Positions 35,595 to 44,748 of a stretch of 64,000 bases of DNA are shown one piece after another. The first letter of the stretch is position 1; every line of letters starts with the position of its first letter. Both the position numbers and the translations under genes were made by a program. The notes below the pieces were generated by a model. It did no database searches, was not told where the DNA came from, and saw only the letters and a list, made by a program, of their open reading frames with translations. This DNA comes from Alloalcanivorax xenomutans (GTDB lineage: Bacteria; Pseudomonadota; Gammaproteobacteria; Pseudomonadales; Alcanivoracaceae): the NCBI RefSeq assembly GCF_900217905.1, contig NZ_OBMO01000012.1, positions 108,519-172,518 on the forward strand, in the 5' to 3' direction.

Positions 35595-37658
35595 CTTTTC
35601 TGTTGCGCTCAAATACCCCAGGTAGCGGGCGCGGATATCGCGCACGTATTGCACGGTTTCCTGGCCCCGCACATAGCCGTAGCGGGCCTGACGGGCGTAG
35701 CGAGGGTGGGACAGCAGCGCCATGGCCTCCTCCACATTGCCAAACCAGCGATCGGGATCCTTGCCAAGCCGCTGGGCCAAACGGCGCGCGTCTTCCACAT
35801 GGCCGAACCCGGCGTTGTAGGCGGCCAGTCCGAAGTAGGTTTTTTCCGCCAGATCCAGACGAGCCGGGAAACGCCCCTCCAGCCAGTCCAGGTAAGCGAC
35901 GCCAGCGCCAATGCCCTCGGCCGGGTCGGTCAGGTTCTGGTAGCCCAGTTGGCGGGCGGTCAGCGGCATCACCTGCATCAGCCCTTCGGCGCCGGAAAAC
36001 GACCGCGTTAGCGGATCAAAATGGCTTTCCTGATACATCTGGGCGGTGATCATCAGCCAGTCGAAACCGTGCTTGAGCGCATGCTCGCGCACCAGGTCAT
36101 CGTAGGGCGAGATCGGCTTGCCCGGCTCCACCCTTTCCGCGGAGTGGGAAGCGCGTGCGGGCTCAGCCAGGAAATAGCGATCAAAAGTGGCACGATACAA
36201 CTGCCCGTCGCGCACCCGTTTAATGTAGTCATTCAGTTGATGGCGCAGTTGCGGCTGATTCTCCCGCACCCCCCAGGCGATCTGCCGGGGTTGTCGCAGG
36301 GTCCACAGCACTTTCAGGTCATCCCGGTAACCCTGTTCCATCGCCACCAGGTGACTGTCGGCCATGGTCAGATCCAGCTCCCCTTTGGCCACCCGGTCCA
36401 TTAAGATTTCGCTGGATACGTTCTGGCGCACCTCGATTTCCACGCCGATGCCGTCGTTCTGTAACGCGCGCAGCGTTTCCACGAAGGCGCTTCCGGCCGC
36501 CACTGTCACCTTTCGCCCGGCAAGCTCCGACAGATCCTCGAAGGGCGACGCCGAGGCCGGCCCGACGATTTGCTCCCGCACCTCCAGATAAGGCTCGGAG
36601 TAATGCCATCCCTTTCCGCGCCGCGCCGGCGTCACACTCATGGACGCGGCGATCACATCCCCCTCCCCGTTTTCCAGAGCCGCCAGCATCCCTGCCGGGC
36701 TGTCACGCACGATCATGCTCAGGCGCAGGTCATAACGCTGGGCGAAGTCGCGGATCAGATCGTAGTCGAATCCCATCAGTTCGCCCCGCCACATGAAGTA
36801 GCTGGCCGGGTTGTTAGAGGTGATCACCCGCAGCACGCCGCTATTGAGGATGGCGGGCCAGTCACGGCTCTCATGGTCCTGTTGTGACGCCTTGATACGA
36901 TGCGCGACGATGTAACGGTTCACCGCTTCACGCAGGTCCGGGCTGCTTTTGCGGACCGCCCAGGCAATCGCCCGCCGTGGCTGCACCACCGGGCCGGCGC
37001 GCAGCTCCGGATAATCAATGGACAAGGCCTTGAATAACGGCTCATCCATGATCACCGCGTCATACTGACCGTGCATTATGCCGCGCAGCAGCTCGTCCTC
37101 GGACAACTCTCCGCTGACCCGGTCCACTTCAACATTGTCATGGCGGCGAGCGAGATTCCGGGCGGTTTCCAGGTAGGCGGTGCCGCGCGGCGCGGCGATG
37201 GTGAGCGGTCCCAGGTCCGCTAGTGCCGTGCCGACCCGATCCGTCGGCAGTACCAGTATTTCCCGCACCACGGCCAGCGGCGTGCAGAACGACAGCCGCT
37301 CGCGACGCCGGTCGGTACGGCTGTAATGGGTAACGATAAGGTCCGCCTGGCCGGCATTGAGCATCACCGATAACTCGGCGAAATCATCCGCGTACACCCA
37401 GCGTGGCTGCAATCCCAATGATTCGGCCAGGGCTTCCGCTTCACGACGGTATTCGCTGGTGGGCACGCCCTCCCAGACGAATTCCTCCTCGGCATCGAAG
37501 CGTGGTGCCAACAGCCGCAATACGCCGTGCTCGCGAATATCCGCCAAATCACCGGTTTCGGTGTAATTACGAAAGGGACCATCGGTGGGATCAGAACACG
37601 CCGCGAGCCCCAGCAAACAAAGCCATAGACAGAACCATACGCGCCCTGCTCGGTGCAT
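35589..37658 (-). CDS. mltF: MltF-type lytic transglycosylase with two solute-binding domains
   Basis: Outer-membrane lipoprotein that cleaves peptidoglycan glycan strands (689 residues). The signal ends in LLGLAACSD, with lipidated Cys21. Two SBP_bac_3 modules follow: about residues 40-265 and about 270-505 (LRVITSNNPASYFMWRGELM). The SLT domain starts near 520 with the catalytic Glu544 in MYQESHFDP and continues to GLAAYNAGFGHVEDAR. Canonical MltF has one binding domain and is about 480-520 residues, so this one is enlarged by a full extra regulatory module. Muropeptides or amino acids may be sensed; that is inference. Confidence 0.9.
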   Translation of the reverse strand: MHRAGRVWFCLWLCLLGLAACSDPTDGPFRNYTETGDLADIREHGVLRLLAPRFDAEEEFVWEGVPTSEYRREAEALAESLGLQPRWVYADDFAELSVMLNAGQADLIVTHYSRTDRRRERLSFCTPLAVVREILVLPTDRVGTALADLGPLTIAAPRGTAYLETARNLARRHDNVEVDRVSGELSEDELLRGIMHGQYDAVIMDEPLFKALSIDYPELRAGPVVQPRRAIAWAVRKSSPDLREAVNRYIVAHRIKASQQDHESRDWPAILNSGVLRVITSNNPASYFMWRGELMGFDYDLIRDFAQRYDLRLSMIVRDSPAGMLAALENGEGDVIAASMSVTPARRGKGWHYSEPYLEVREQIVGPASASPFEDLSELAGRKVTVAAGSAFVETLRALQNDGIGVEIEVRQNVSSEILMDRVAKGELDLTMADSHLVAMEQGYRDDLKVLWTLRQPRQIAWGVRENQPQLRHQLNDYIKRVRDGQLYRATFDRYFLAEPARASHSAERVEPGKPISPYDDLVREHALKHGFDWLMITAQMYQESHFDPLTRSFSGAEGLMQVMPLTARQLGYQNLTDPAEGIGAGVAYLDWLEGRFPARLDLAEKTYFGLAAYNAGFGHVEDARRLAQRLGKDPDRWFGNVEEAMALLSHPRYARQARYGYVRGQETVQYVRDIRARYLGYLSATEKQ

Positions 37659-37814
37659 CCCGCTCTCCCACCACCGTTACCGTCACCCGGAAACATCACG
37701 TCATTGTTAAGTGAGCAAGTATCGCCGATACCAGGATCCGGATCACACCGTGGTCCGGAAACAAGTTGGCATTTTACGTCTTTTTTCGGAAAGGCGGACG
37801 CCAGCCAGGAACGG

Positions 37815-37841
37815 CAAAAAAAAGGGGCGCTTTCGCGCCCC
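37815..37841 (-). terminator. Intrinsic terminator of the TSP3 lipoprotein/ompA unit
   Basis: On the minus strand GGGGCGC-GAAA-GCGCCCC is followed by seven T. It lies 32 bases after the lipoprotein stop codon. Confidence 0.9.
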
Positions 37842-37872
37842 ATCAGTTCGCCTGAAAGGAGAAAGTTATGGA

Positions 37873-39285
37873 TCAGAGAGCCGGATCAGTACCGGCGCAA
37901 ACACGGTGAATCCTCAGGGAGTCATTCACATTGAGCAAACCCGCATAGCGCAGTCGAACCCGGTTGAACTCCAGCGACGGGTCCAGTTGGGTGGACAGGA
38001 AGCGCTGGCTGCCGTCACCGGTACCAAAGCCCAACAGTTCCAGACCCAGCAGACCGCCACCCGCGGTGGTTTCCGCCACTTCCGTATCGTTATTGAAGAA
38101 CGTCAAGGTGACGAAGTTACCCAACAGACTCAGGTTAAGCAGCGGTGAGTTAGGTTTGGAAACCACGAAGCCGGCACGGTTGACCCCGGAGATGACCGGA
38201 CCATCGTAAACCAATGCATCAGCACCACCGTAAATCAAAGCCGCCGTCACATTCAAAGTGGCGAAGGAGTTGTCCTGACCATCGATCATATTGCCCGCGT
38301 CAGAGATACCGCAGCTGATGCAAATGCCCACGGCGGAACCGTCCGCCAGGAACCCGTCGCTGGCCAGCAGCGGCTGATAGTTACTGACATCATTACAGGT
38401 GAACCCAGCGTCGTCACACACGTCGCCGATGCCATCACCGTCACTGTCGGCCTGATCCGCGTTGGGAATGGTGGGACAGTTGTCCTGGTCATCGGGGATG
38501 CCGTCACCATCGGTGTCGGTGGGATCATCCACCGGGCAGCCGTTGTTGCTGGCGGGACCGGCTACGTCCGGGCAGTCGTCATGACCGTTTTCCACGCCGT
38601 CACCGTCGCGGTCGTCATCACAGACATCGCCGATACCGTCCTGGTCAAGATCCGCCTGGTCGGTGTTGGGCACGATCGGGCAGTTGTCCTGCTCGTCGGG
38701 CACATCGTCACCGTCCTTGTCACCGGTGCAGGCATCGCCTACGCCGTCACCATCGGTGTCCAGCTGATCGTGGTTGGCCACGTAGGGGCAGTTGTCTTCC
38801 CCATTGGGAATGCCGTCACCGTCGATGTCGTCATCACAAGCGTCGCCAATGCCATCGTTATCGATGTCCGACTGGGTCGGGTTGGGCGTATTCGGGCAGT
38901 TATCCTCGCCGTCGTCGAAGCCGTCACCGTCGTCATCGTTGTTGGCATCGCAGGCATCGCCGATACCGTCATCGTCGGAGTCCAACTGATTTTGGTTCGG
39001 CACCCAGGGACAGTTGTCGTCATCGTTGTCCACTTCGTCACCATCGATATCGTCATCACAGACGTCACCGATGCCATCGCCGTCCTCATCACGCTGATCA
39101 TTGTTGGGCATTTGCGGACAGTTATCCTCATTATTGGGGATACCGTCGTTATCGTCGTCCTGGACGTTGGGGGTGGGGTCACCTCCACCGCCACTGCTAC
39201 CACCACTGGCTTTACAGCCGTACAGGCCGCCGAGGCCGAGCACGGCCACCAGCAGCAGCAGGCTGATCGTTTTTAAACGTGACAT
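37873..39285 (-). CDS. Thrombospondin type 3 repeat lipoprotein
   Basis: A 470-residue surface or outer-membrane lipoprotein. The signal ends [11 protein letters not shown] (lipidated Cys24). After a Gly/Ser linker come about seven TSP3 modules (residues ~41-300), each with DNCP and DGIGDxCDDD calcium-binding loops. The C-terminal 165 residues (from about [12 protein letters not shown]) are a separate domain without acidic repeats that I do not recognise. TSP3 repeats wrap many Ca2+ ions and act as stiff spacers, so the terminal domain may be displayed away from the membrane. It lies 19 bases after an OmpA protein that has one TSP3-like loop of its own. Confidence 0.88.
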   Translation of the reverse strand: MSRLKTISLLLLVAVLGLGGLYGCKASGGSSGGGGDPTPNVQDDDNDGIPNNEDNCPQMPNNDQRDEDGDGIGDVCDDDIDGDEVDNDDDNCPWVPNQNQLDSDDDGIGDACDANNDDDGDGFDDGEDNCPNTPNPTQSDIDNDGIGDACDDDIDGDGIPNGEDNCPYVANHDQLDTDGDGVGDACTGDKDGDDVPDEQDNCPIVPNTDQADLDQDGIGDVCDDDRDGDGVENGHDDCPDVAGPASNNGCPVDDPTDTDGDGIPDDQDNCPTIPNADQADSDGDGIGDVCDDAGFTCNDVSNYQPLLASDGFLADGSAVGICISCGISDAGNMIDGQDNSFATLNVTAALIYGGADALVYDGPVISGVNRAGFVVSKPNSPLLNLSLLGNFVTLTFFNNDTEVAETTAGGGLLGLELLGFGTGDGSQRFLSTQLDPSLEFNRVRLRYAGLLNVNDSLRIHRVCAGTDPAL

Positions 39286-39304
39286 CTCGAGATCCCTCCT
39301 CTTA

Positions 39305-40390
39305 CTACTCAGTCACATGGAATTCAACGCGGCGGTTCATAGCGCGACCGGACGCGGAGTCGTTATCAGCAATGGGCTGGCTTTCGCCGTAACCGCGGGC
39401 CGTGACACGGCTGCTATCCACGCCTTCGCGAACCAGATAGTTGCGTACCGAATCGGCACGGCGCTGGGACAGGCCTTCGTTGTACTGGGCGGAACCAACG
39501 CTGTCGGTATGGCCGGCCACTTCCACGCGGATATTGTTGTTTTCCGCGGTCAGCGAGCGGGCAATGCGTGACACCAGCGGACGGGAGGAAGCGGTGAGTT
39601 CAGCGGAATCGAACTCGAAGTTGATGTTGTTGAAGGTAACGGTCTGGTTAACCAGCAGACAGCCTTTGCCATCCACCTTGGCACCCGGCATGGTATCCGG
39701 ACACTGATCCAGGTTATCCGGCACGCCGTCGCCATCGGAATCGATCACCGGCTGTTGCACTGCTACCTGCTTGGTTTCCACCCGGGTTTTTTCCACCACC
39801 TTGGTGTAACCCATCGGCACTTCCAGACCCACGGAATAGCGGTAATCACCGAAGCCGCCGTCGCCAGCGGAGTCACCGGTGCCGTCGAAATCGTTGTACA
39901 GATAACGGGCTTCGGCGCGGACCTTCAGGCCGTTGTTGAACAGCGGCCCGGTCACCGCGCCCAGACCGGCGTTGGCGTGGAAGTCCCAGCCATCGTCATC
40001 GTCGATGTAGACGTCGTTGTAGATACCACCAACGGCCATCACCAGATAAGGGGTGAAACCAGTGCGGTCACCCAGGGTGAAGGCCAGACCGGTGGTTACC
40101 GGGTATTGATAGAAGTCCTGGCCGTTGTCGACATTGGACTCGAGACCGTAGGCACCGGCCTCGGACTCCCACCAAACGTGATCATGCAGCTTGCGACCGT
40201 AGAAAATGGTGCCGCCCGCCCCGCGATCACCAGCCTGCCAATCCTCATCCACATCGATGTAGTGCGCCATGCCACCGATGTACTGGTTGGGTTTTGCCTG
40301 TTCTACGTATTCACGTTCCTGAGCCACGGCGGCATGGCTGGCCAAAGCCACGGCCATGCCCAGCGTGGACAGCTTCCAGATTGCTTTCAT
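39305..40390 (-). CDS. OmpA-family outer-membrane protein with TSP3-like linker
   Basis: A 361-residue porin-like protein. The signal peptide ends at AVAQE, an eight-stranded beta-barrel fills about residues 25-205, a calcium-type linker [17 protein letters not shown] follows, and the OmpA C-terminal peptidoglycan-binding domain is at about 247-361 ([26 protein letters not shown]). The family size and order are as in OprF/OmpA proteins. It has GAGGGGGAA before the ATG and a long AT-rich leader. It is cotranscribed with the TSP3 lipoprotein and probably anchors the surface to the cell wall. Confidence 0.92.
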   Translation of the reverse strand: MKAIWKLSTLGMAVALASHAAVAQEREYVEQAKPNQYIGGMAHYIDVDEDWQAGDRGAGGTIFYGRKLHDHVWWESEAGAYGLESNVDNGQDFYQYPVTTGLAFTLGDRTGFTPYLVMAVGGIYNDVYIDDDDGWDFHANAGLGAVTGPLFNNGLKVRAEARYLYNDFDGTGDSAGDGGFGDYRYSVGLEVPMGYTKVVEKTRVETKQVAVQQPVIDSDGDGVPDNLDQCPDTMPGAKVDGKGCLLVNQTVTFNNINFEFDSAELTASSRPLVSRIARSLTAENNNIRVEVAGHTDSVGSAQYNEGLSQRRADSVRNYLVREGVDSSRVTARGYGESQPIADNDSASGRAMNRRVEFHVTE

Positions 40391-40664
40391 CGTCTTTCCC
40401 CCTCGGGTGTCAACGGGTTACAGTGCAATCATTGGAATAACTGTGGGCTTTAAAAAAAACAGAGATCCGGTGAAAACCGGTTGGAATAGTGTTGAGAATT
40501 TCTCTGCCCCATTTCACAACATCACAAAGTCGTATCGGTTTGTGTCGTTATGTACGCTACCTGGCTGAGGTGTTGCTTTAGGAGTAAGTCGCAGGTATCT
40601 TTGGGACTTTCGTGCCAAGAAAAATGATAATCACGCCGAGGCGGTTTCCCCGCTCCCCCGCGCC

Positions 40665-42680
40665 ATGATCTTTCGTCCGTCACGCCGCTTGCTGACCTTG
40701 CCCCGGCTCGTGCTGCTGGTGTTGCTGATCGCCCTTGGCCTGCTGATTCACACCGCCTGGCCCTTTTTGTTCTACCCCGCCACCACCCTGAGCTTTAATA
40801 TCCCGGCACCGCGGCCCTCCACCGTCCAGGACGGCAATCTGGCCGGCGTGGCGGAAGTGGACATTACCCCCGCCATCGGCCTGCCCAAGTTCGGCTACTC
40901 CGCCTGGGCCCGTAGCGCCGACGGCTTCCGCACCCGCCTGAAAGCACGGGCCTTTTATCTGCATGGCGCCGGTCAGACCCCGATGGCTCTGGTGCAATTG
41001 GATTTGGGGGCCGGATCACTGCCGCTCCAGTACGCGGTGGCGGAACGTATCGCCGCCGCCACCGACATTCCCGCTCACGCCCTCAGCCTGCTGGTCACCC
41101 ATACCCATTCCGGGCCCGGCCAATACCTGGGCAGTGACTTTTACAATGTGTTTGGCAGTCAAAGCCCCGGTTTTGATCCGGTGCTGTTCGACTTTCTTGC
41201 CAAACGCATCAGCCAGGCGGTGATCGAAGCCTATCGCACGCGCCGGCCGGCCCGTTTCGCCAGCGGGCAAAGCGAGGTGTGGGGGCTGACCCGCAACCGC
41301 TCCCTGGGGGCCTGGGCCCGCAATCACCGGCTCCCGGAACAACAATGGACCGAAGAACGGGCATTGGAGGCGATAAACCCGCGCATGAGCCAGCTGCGTA
41401 TCGACCTGATGGCCGATGATGGCCGCTATTATCCGGCCGGCGCCCTGACCCTGTTTTCCATCCACGGCACCGCCATCCCCGCCTTTACCCGCCCCTACCA
41501 TGCCGACGTCTGGCACTGGCTGGCGCAAGGCATCGAACCCGCCGGGAAGCCGTTGCCCTGGCGCTTCGTGCACGGCACCGTCCAGGCCACCCATGGCGAC
41601 AACAATCCGGCCTGGACGGCGGGGTTGCGCGGTGATCGCGAAGCCCGCCGAATCGGCACCGCCTTGGGGGAACAGGCCAACACCCTGTTCCATCAGCTCG
41701 GACATGAGCTGCGGGACGACCTGCATACCGCGGTGGCCAGCCGGGAACTGGACCTGCTCAAGCTCGACGAGGAACAGCGCCACGGCCTGTGTCAGCGCCC
41801 TATCATCGGCGCCGCCGTGGCCGGGGCCGCCAACGGCGATGAAGTGTTTCCGATCTCCTATTTGCCCTACCTGAAGGAAGGGTGGCCGCGCACCGTATTC
41901 ACCGATGGGTGCCAGGGCGTGAAGCAATGGATGTTGTCCAAGCTGCAACTGGCTCTGGCGCCGGCCCGCTACCCTCACCGGGCCCTGTTCCAGGTGCTGC
42001 GGATCAACGATTTGGTGCTGGTGGCCCTGCCCTGGGAAATCACTCTGGAAAGTGGCAACCGGATCCGGGCGGCGGTCAGCGCGACCCTTCCGGATCCGGG
42101 CTGGACCGTGGCGATCAGCAGCCTGGCTAATGGCTATTTTGGCTACGCCACCACCGAAGCGGAGTACGGTGCTCAATATTACGAGGGCGGACACACCCTC
42201 TACGGCCCCCACACCGTGGATTTTCTCAGTGCCCAAAGCGCCCGCCTCAGCAACGACCTGTTCCAGCAAGGCAATCAAAACCAGCATCCGGGCCAGGCTA
42301 CATTCGTACTGCGCAGTCACCGCTACTGGCCCGAGCCACCGCCTGAGCGCACCTGGTCCCGGCAATGGCAGGGCGAGGCCCGTTATATGACGGGCGACGC
42401 CACCCACGAGCCTTACTGGCGCTGGCGTTTTCGCGGTGAGCCGGCGGCGGCGCTACCACTGCACCTGCCACTGATGGCGGTGGTGGACGAAGCCAGCGGC
42501 AAGGTGTTGGTGGACGATGACAGCGGCGACCTGCAGCTGTTGCTGGTGGAAGATCAGGGTGTGGACGGCGCGCTCTATGAAGTGCGCTGGCACACACCGT
42601 CAAAACCCGGTCATCCCGGGGACAGAGCCCTTCACATTCTCGCCGGTGCGGCGCCACGTTTGGTGTCCCCGATCTTCTGA
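40665..42680 (+). CDS. Neutral ceramidase-fold protein, membrane anchored, catalytic serine replaced
   Basis: A 671-residue protein with a neutral/alkaline ceramidase N-terminal domain (PF04734-type). Conserved metal-site and active-site pieces are visible: VEVDITPAIGLPKFGY-like AEVDITPAIGL, LLVTHTHSGPGQY (about residues 139-151) and THGDNNPAW (about 309-317). Known neutral ceramidases have GDVSPN, with the serine as nucleophile; here that position is Asn314. An N-terminal hydrophobic segment (residues ~12-32) has no cleavage site, so the protein is probably tethered to the inner membrane and faces the periplasm. No Shine-Dalgarno sequence is obvious. The substrate may not be a sphingolipid. 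Confidence 0.82.
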   Translation: MIFRPSRRLLTLPRLVLLVLLIALGLLIHTAWPFLFYPATTLSFNIPAPRPSTVQDGNLAGVAEVDITPAIGLPKFGYSAWARSADGFRTRLKARAFYLHGAGQTPMALVQLDLGAGSLPLQYAVAERIAAATDIPAHALSLLVTHTHSGPGQYLGSDFYNVFGSQSPGFDPVLFDFLAKRISQAVIEAYRTRRPARFASGQSEVWGLTRNRSLGAWARNHRLPEQQWTEERALEAINPRMSQLRIDLMADDGRYYPAGALTLFSIHGTAIPAFTRPYHADVWHWLAQGIEPAGKPLPWRFVHGTVQATHGDNNPAWTAGLRGDREARRIGTALGEQANTLFHQLGHELRDDLHTAVASRELDLLKLDEEQRHGLCQRPIIGAAVAGAANGDEVFPISYLPYLKEGWPRTVFTDGCQGVKQWMLSKLQLALAPARYPHRALFQVLRINDLVLVALPWEITLESGNRIRAAVSATLPDPGWTVAISSLANGYFGYATTEAEYGAQYYEGGHTLYGPHTVDFLSAQSARLSNDLFQQGNQNQHPGQATFVLRSHRYWPEPPPERTWSRQWQGEARYMTGDATHEPYWRWRFRGEPAAALPLHLPLMAVVDEASGKVLVDDDSGDLQLLLVEDQGVDGALYEVRWHTPSKPGHPGDRALHILAGAAPRLVSPIF

Positions 42681-42729
42681 AGCGGCTACACTGACGTTAT
42701 CTTAGTAGGCGCCCATAGGAGAGTGTTCG

Positions 42730-43380
42730 GTGAGTTTCCCTCGGTCCCGATTGTCACGTTTTCTCTTCCAGGCCCGGCGCTGGATCGCCGCGCCCACCGC
42801 CGCGCTGATGCTGGCCGGTTGCGCCAGCACCACTGAAATCACCACCCGCCACAGCAATGACGAAGGCACCGCGCCGGCGCGCTCCCTGCTGCTGGTGGCA
42901 CAAAGCCCGGAGCCGGCCACTCGCCGCGTCTGGGAAGAAGTGTGCCAGCCCATTTTCCAAAGCAATGCGCTGTCCGTGCATCTGGCCCATCAGGTACGGC
43001 CAGTGTGGTATGAAGATGGCGGCAAACAGGCTTTGCTGCGCTGGCTGCGCGATCAGCCCTACGATCGTGCCCTGATCGTCGACCTGACCGCCCTGCTGCT
43101 GTCGCCGCCTCGCATGACCGAGTCCCGGGACCTCAATCCGATGAACAGCGATATGCGACAGGAACCGACCTGGCAGATTGGTATCGGCGGCAAACTGGAA
43201 AAGCCCAAGGAGCCGGACGCGCAGCAGAGTTATGAAGCGGAGTTTTTCGACAAAAGCGGCCGCCCGCTGTGGACCGGCGTGGCACGGACCCATGAAGCCA
43301 ATAACCGCAAGGCCATCGCGCGCAGTCAGTGCCGCGCTCTGCATCAGGTATTGACGGAGCGCGGCCTGATCCCCAAATAA
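42730..43380 (+). CDS. Putative lipoprotein of unknown function
   Basis: A 216-residue exported protein that I do not recognise. It has a lipobox-type signal (APTAALMLAGCASTT) with a long, basic N-region of about 20 residues. The mature part is mixed alpha/beta with no known motif. It starts at GTG 42730 with AGGAGAG upstream. It lies 49 bases after the ceramidase-fold gene and 46 bases before msrA, on the same strand, so it may belong to either unit. Confidence 0.7.
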   Translation: MSFPRSRLSRFLFQARRWIAAPTAALMLAGCASTTEITTRHSNDEGTAPARSLLLVAQSPEPATRRVWEEVCQPIFQSNALSVHLAHQVRPVWYEDGGKQALLRWLRDQPYDRALIVDLTALLLSPPRMTESRDLNPMNSDMRQEPTWQIGIGGKLEKPKEPDAQQSYEAEFFDKSGRPLWTGVARTHEANNRKAIARSQCRALHQVLTERGLIPK

Positions 43381-43426
43381 GTGCTGGAGCCAATCCATCA
43401 CGAGGATGCGAACGAGGAGTCCCGCA

Positions 43427-44059
43427 ATGAGCGCAGTCATTCCCGGAACCAGTCTGGCCCTGCACCCGGAACGCTTCCCCGACCCCGCCGAGGACCTGCC
43501 ACGGGATCAGGACCCGGGTCGCGCGATCCTCGCTGGCGGCTGTTTCTGGTGTACGGAGGCGGTGTTTTTGCAATTGGAGGGAGTCCATTCGGTCACCTCC
43601 GGCTACGCCGGCGGCGACGCCGAACACGCCAACTACGAAGCGGTTTGCACCGGCCGCACCGGCCACGCCGAAGCCATCGAGATCCGCTACGATCCGGCCG
43701 TGATCCGCTACGGCGAATTGCTCAAACTGTTCTTCGCCGTGGCCCACGACCCCACGCAAAAGGACCGGCAGGGCAACGACCGCGGCCCGCAATACCGCTC
43801 CGCGATCTTCTATCAAAGCGAGCCGGAACGGCAGGCCGCCGCCGCTTACATTCACCAACTCAATCAGGCCGGCGCCTTCATCGCGCCTATCGTCACCACC
43901 CTGGAGCCGCTGGACACTTTCTATCCGGCGGAGGATTACCACCAGGATTTTGCACGGCGTCACCCCACCCAGCCGTACATCACCCACGTGGCGCATCCGA
44001 AAGTGGAAAAACTGCGAACGGCCTTTCCCGACACCCTCAAAACCCCGGAGGCTGACTGA
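43427..44059 (+). CDS. msrA: Peptide methionine-S-sulfoxide reductase MsrA
   Basis: Reduces methionine S-sulfoxide in oxidised proteins (210 residues). The catalytic Cys39 is in GGCFWC, followed by [12 protein letters not shown] and [15 protein letters not shown]. No signal peptide is visible, so the protein is cytoplasmic. The ATG at 43427 has GAGGAG eleven bases upstream; an earlier ATG is in frame but has no better site. msrB follows five bases after the stop, giving a complete two-enzyme repair pair. Confidence 0.95.
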   Translation: MSAVIPGTSLALHPERFPDPAEDLPRDQDPGRAILAGGCFWCTEAVFLQLEGVHSVTSGYAGGDAEHANYEAVCTGRTGHAEAIEIRYDPAVIRYGELLKLFFAVAHDPTQKDRQGNDRGPQYRSAIFYQSEPERQAAAAYIHQLNQAGAFIAPIVTTLEPLDTFYPAEDYHQDFARRHPTQPYITHVAHPKVEKLRTAFPDTLKTPEAD

Positions 44060-44064
44060 ACATC

Positions 44065-44499
44065 ATGAGTGAGCGTCTATCCCCGAGCGGCCACGATCTG
44101 ACACCGCTGACCGACCAGGAAAAACAGCAACGAGCCGCCGCCCTCACCCCGGAAGAACAGCGCATCCTGCTCAATCAGGGCACCGAGCCGCCGTTCTGCG
44201 GCGGCCTGCTGGACAATAAGGAAGACGGAGTCTACCACTGCAAGCTGTGTGACCTGCCACTGTTCCACTCCGCCACCAAGTTCGATTCCGGCACCGGCTG
44301 GCCGAGCTTTTATCAGCCGGTGGACGGCGCCCATATCCGCCGCCTGGAAGACCACAGCCACGGCATGATCCGCACCGAGATCCGCTGCGCCCGCTGCGAT
44401 GGTCATTTGGGGCACGTGTTCCCGGACGGTCCGCCGCCCACCGGCGAGCGGCACTGCCTGAACTCGGCGTCATTGGTGTTCAAAGTCACCGAAGTATAA
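44065..44499 (+). CDS. msrB: Peptide methionine-R-sulfoxide reductase MsrB
   Basis: Reduces methionine R-sulfoxide (144 residues). The zinc ligands are Cys59, Cys62, Cys108 and Cys111, and the catalytic cysteine is Cys131 in ERHCLNSAS. The core motif [13 protein letters not shown] is intact. It forms an operon with msrA. The gene ends beside a large perfect REP palindrome that may end or protect the transcript. Confidence 0.96.
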   Translation: MSERLSPSGHDLTPLTDQEKQQRAAALTPEEQRILLNQGTEPPFCGGLLDNKEDGVYHCKLCDLPLFHSATKFDSGTGWPSFYQPVDGAHIRRLEDHSHGMIRTEIRCARCDGHLGHVFPDGPPPTGERHCLNSASLVFKVTEV

Positions 44500-44516
44500 T
44501 TCGCTAACACCGGGCC

Positions 44517-44606
44517 ACGAAGCCGCTGTGGGAGCTTGCCTGCAAGCGAATCTGCCGAAGTGCAAAGTACCCTTCGCTTGCAGGCAAGCTCCCACAGCGG
44601 CTTCGT
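44517..44606. repeat. Perfect REP palindrome (34-base arms)
   Basis: Two inverted REP copies, 44517-44550 and 44573-44606, are identical in all 34 positions, with a 22-base loop. The core reads GCTGTGGGAGCTTGCCTGC. It is the cleanest member of the family in the window and lies between msrB and the MFS gene. Confidence 0.9.
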
Positions 44607-44748
44607 AGCGACGGACCGCGATCTTCCATGTTTAGTTTTACTATGCCCCCAGCCTTAGAAAATCCCGTTTGTCTGCAAACGGGCCCTGCCCCAATATGGA
44701 ACACGGCCTGATCAACCGGTCCGCAGCCCAATAACAAAGGAGTCCGTT

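Noticed and set aside
38581..39276. A valine-rich repeated plus-strand frame
   Set aside because: It is the complement of the Asp-rich TSP3 repeats.
41016..42407. A 463-residue minus-strand frame
   Set aside because: It is antisense to the ceramidase-fold gene and has no signal of its own.
44517..44606. CRISPR repeat pair
   Set aside because: The copies are inverted, scattered singly through the window, and have no spacers or cas genes.
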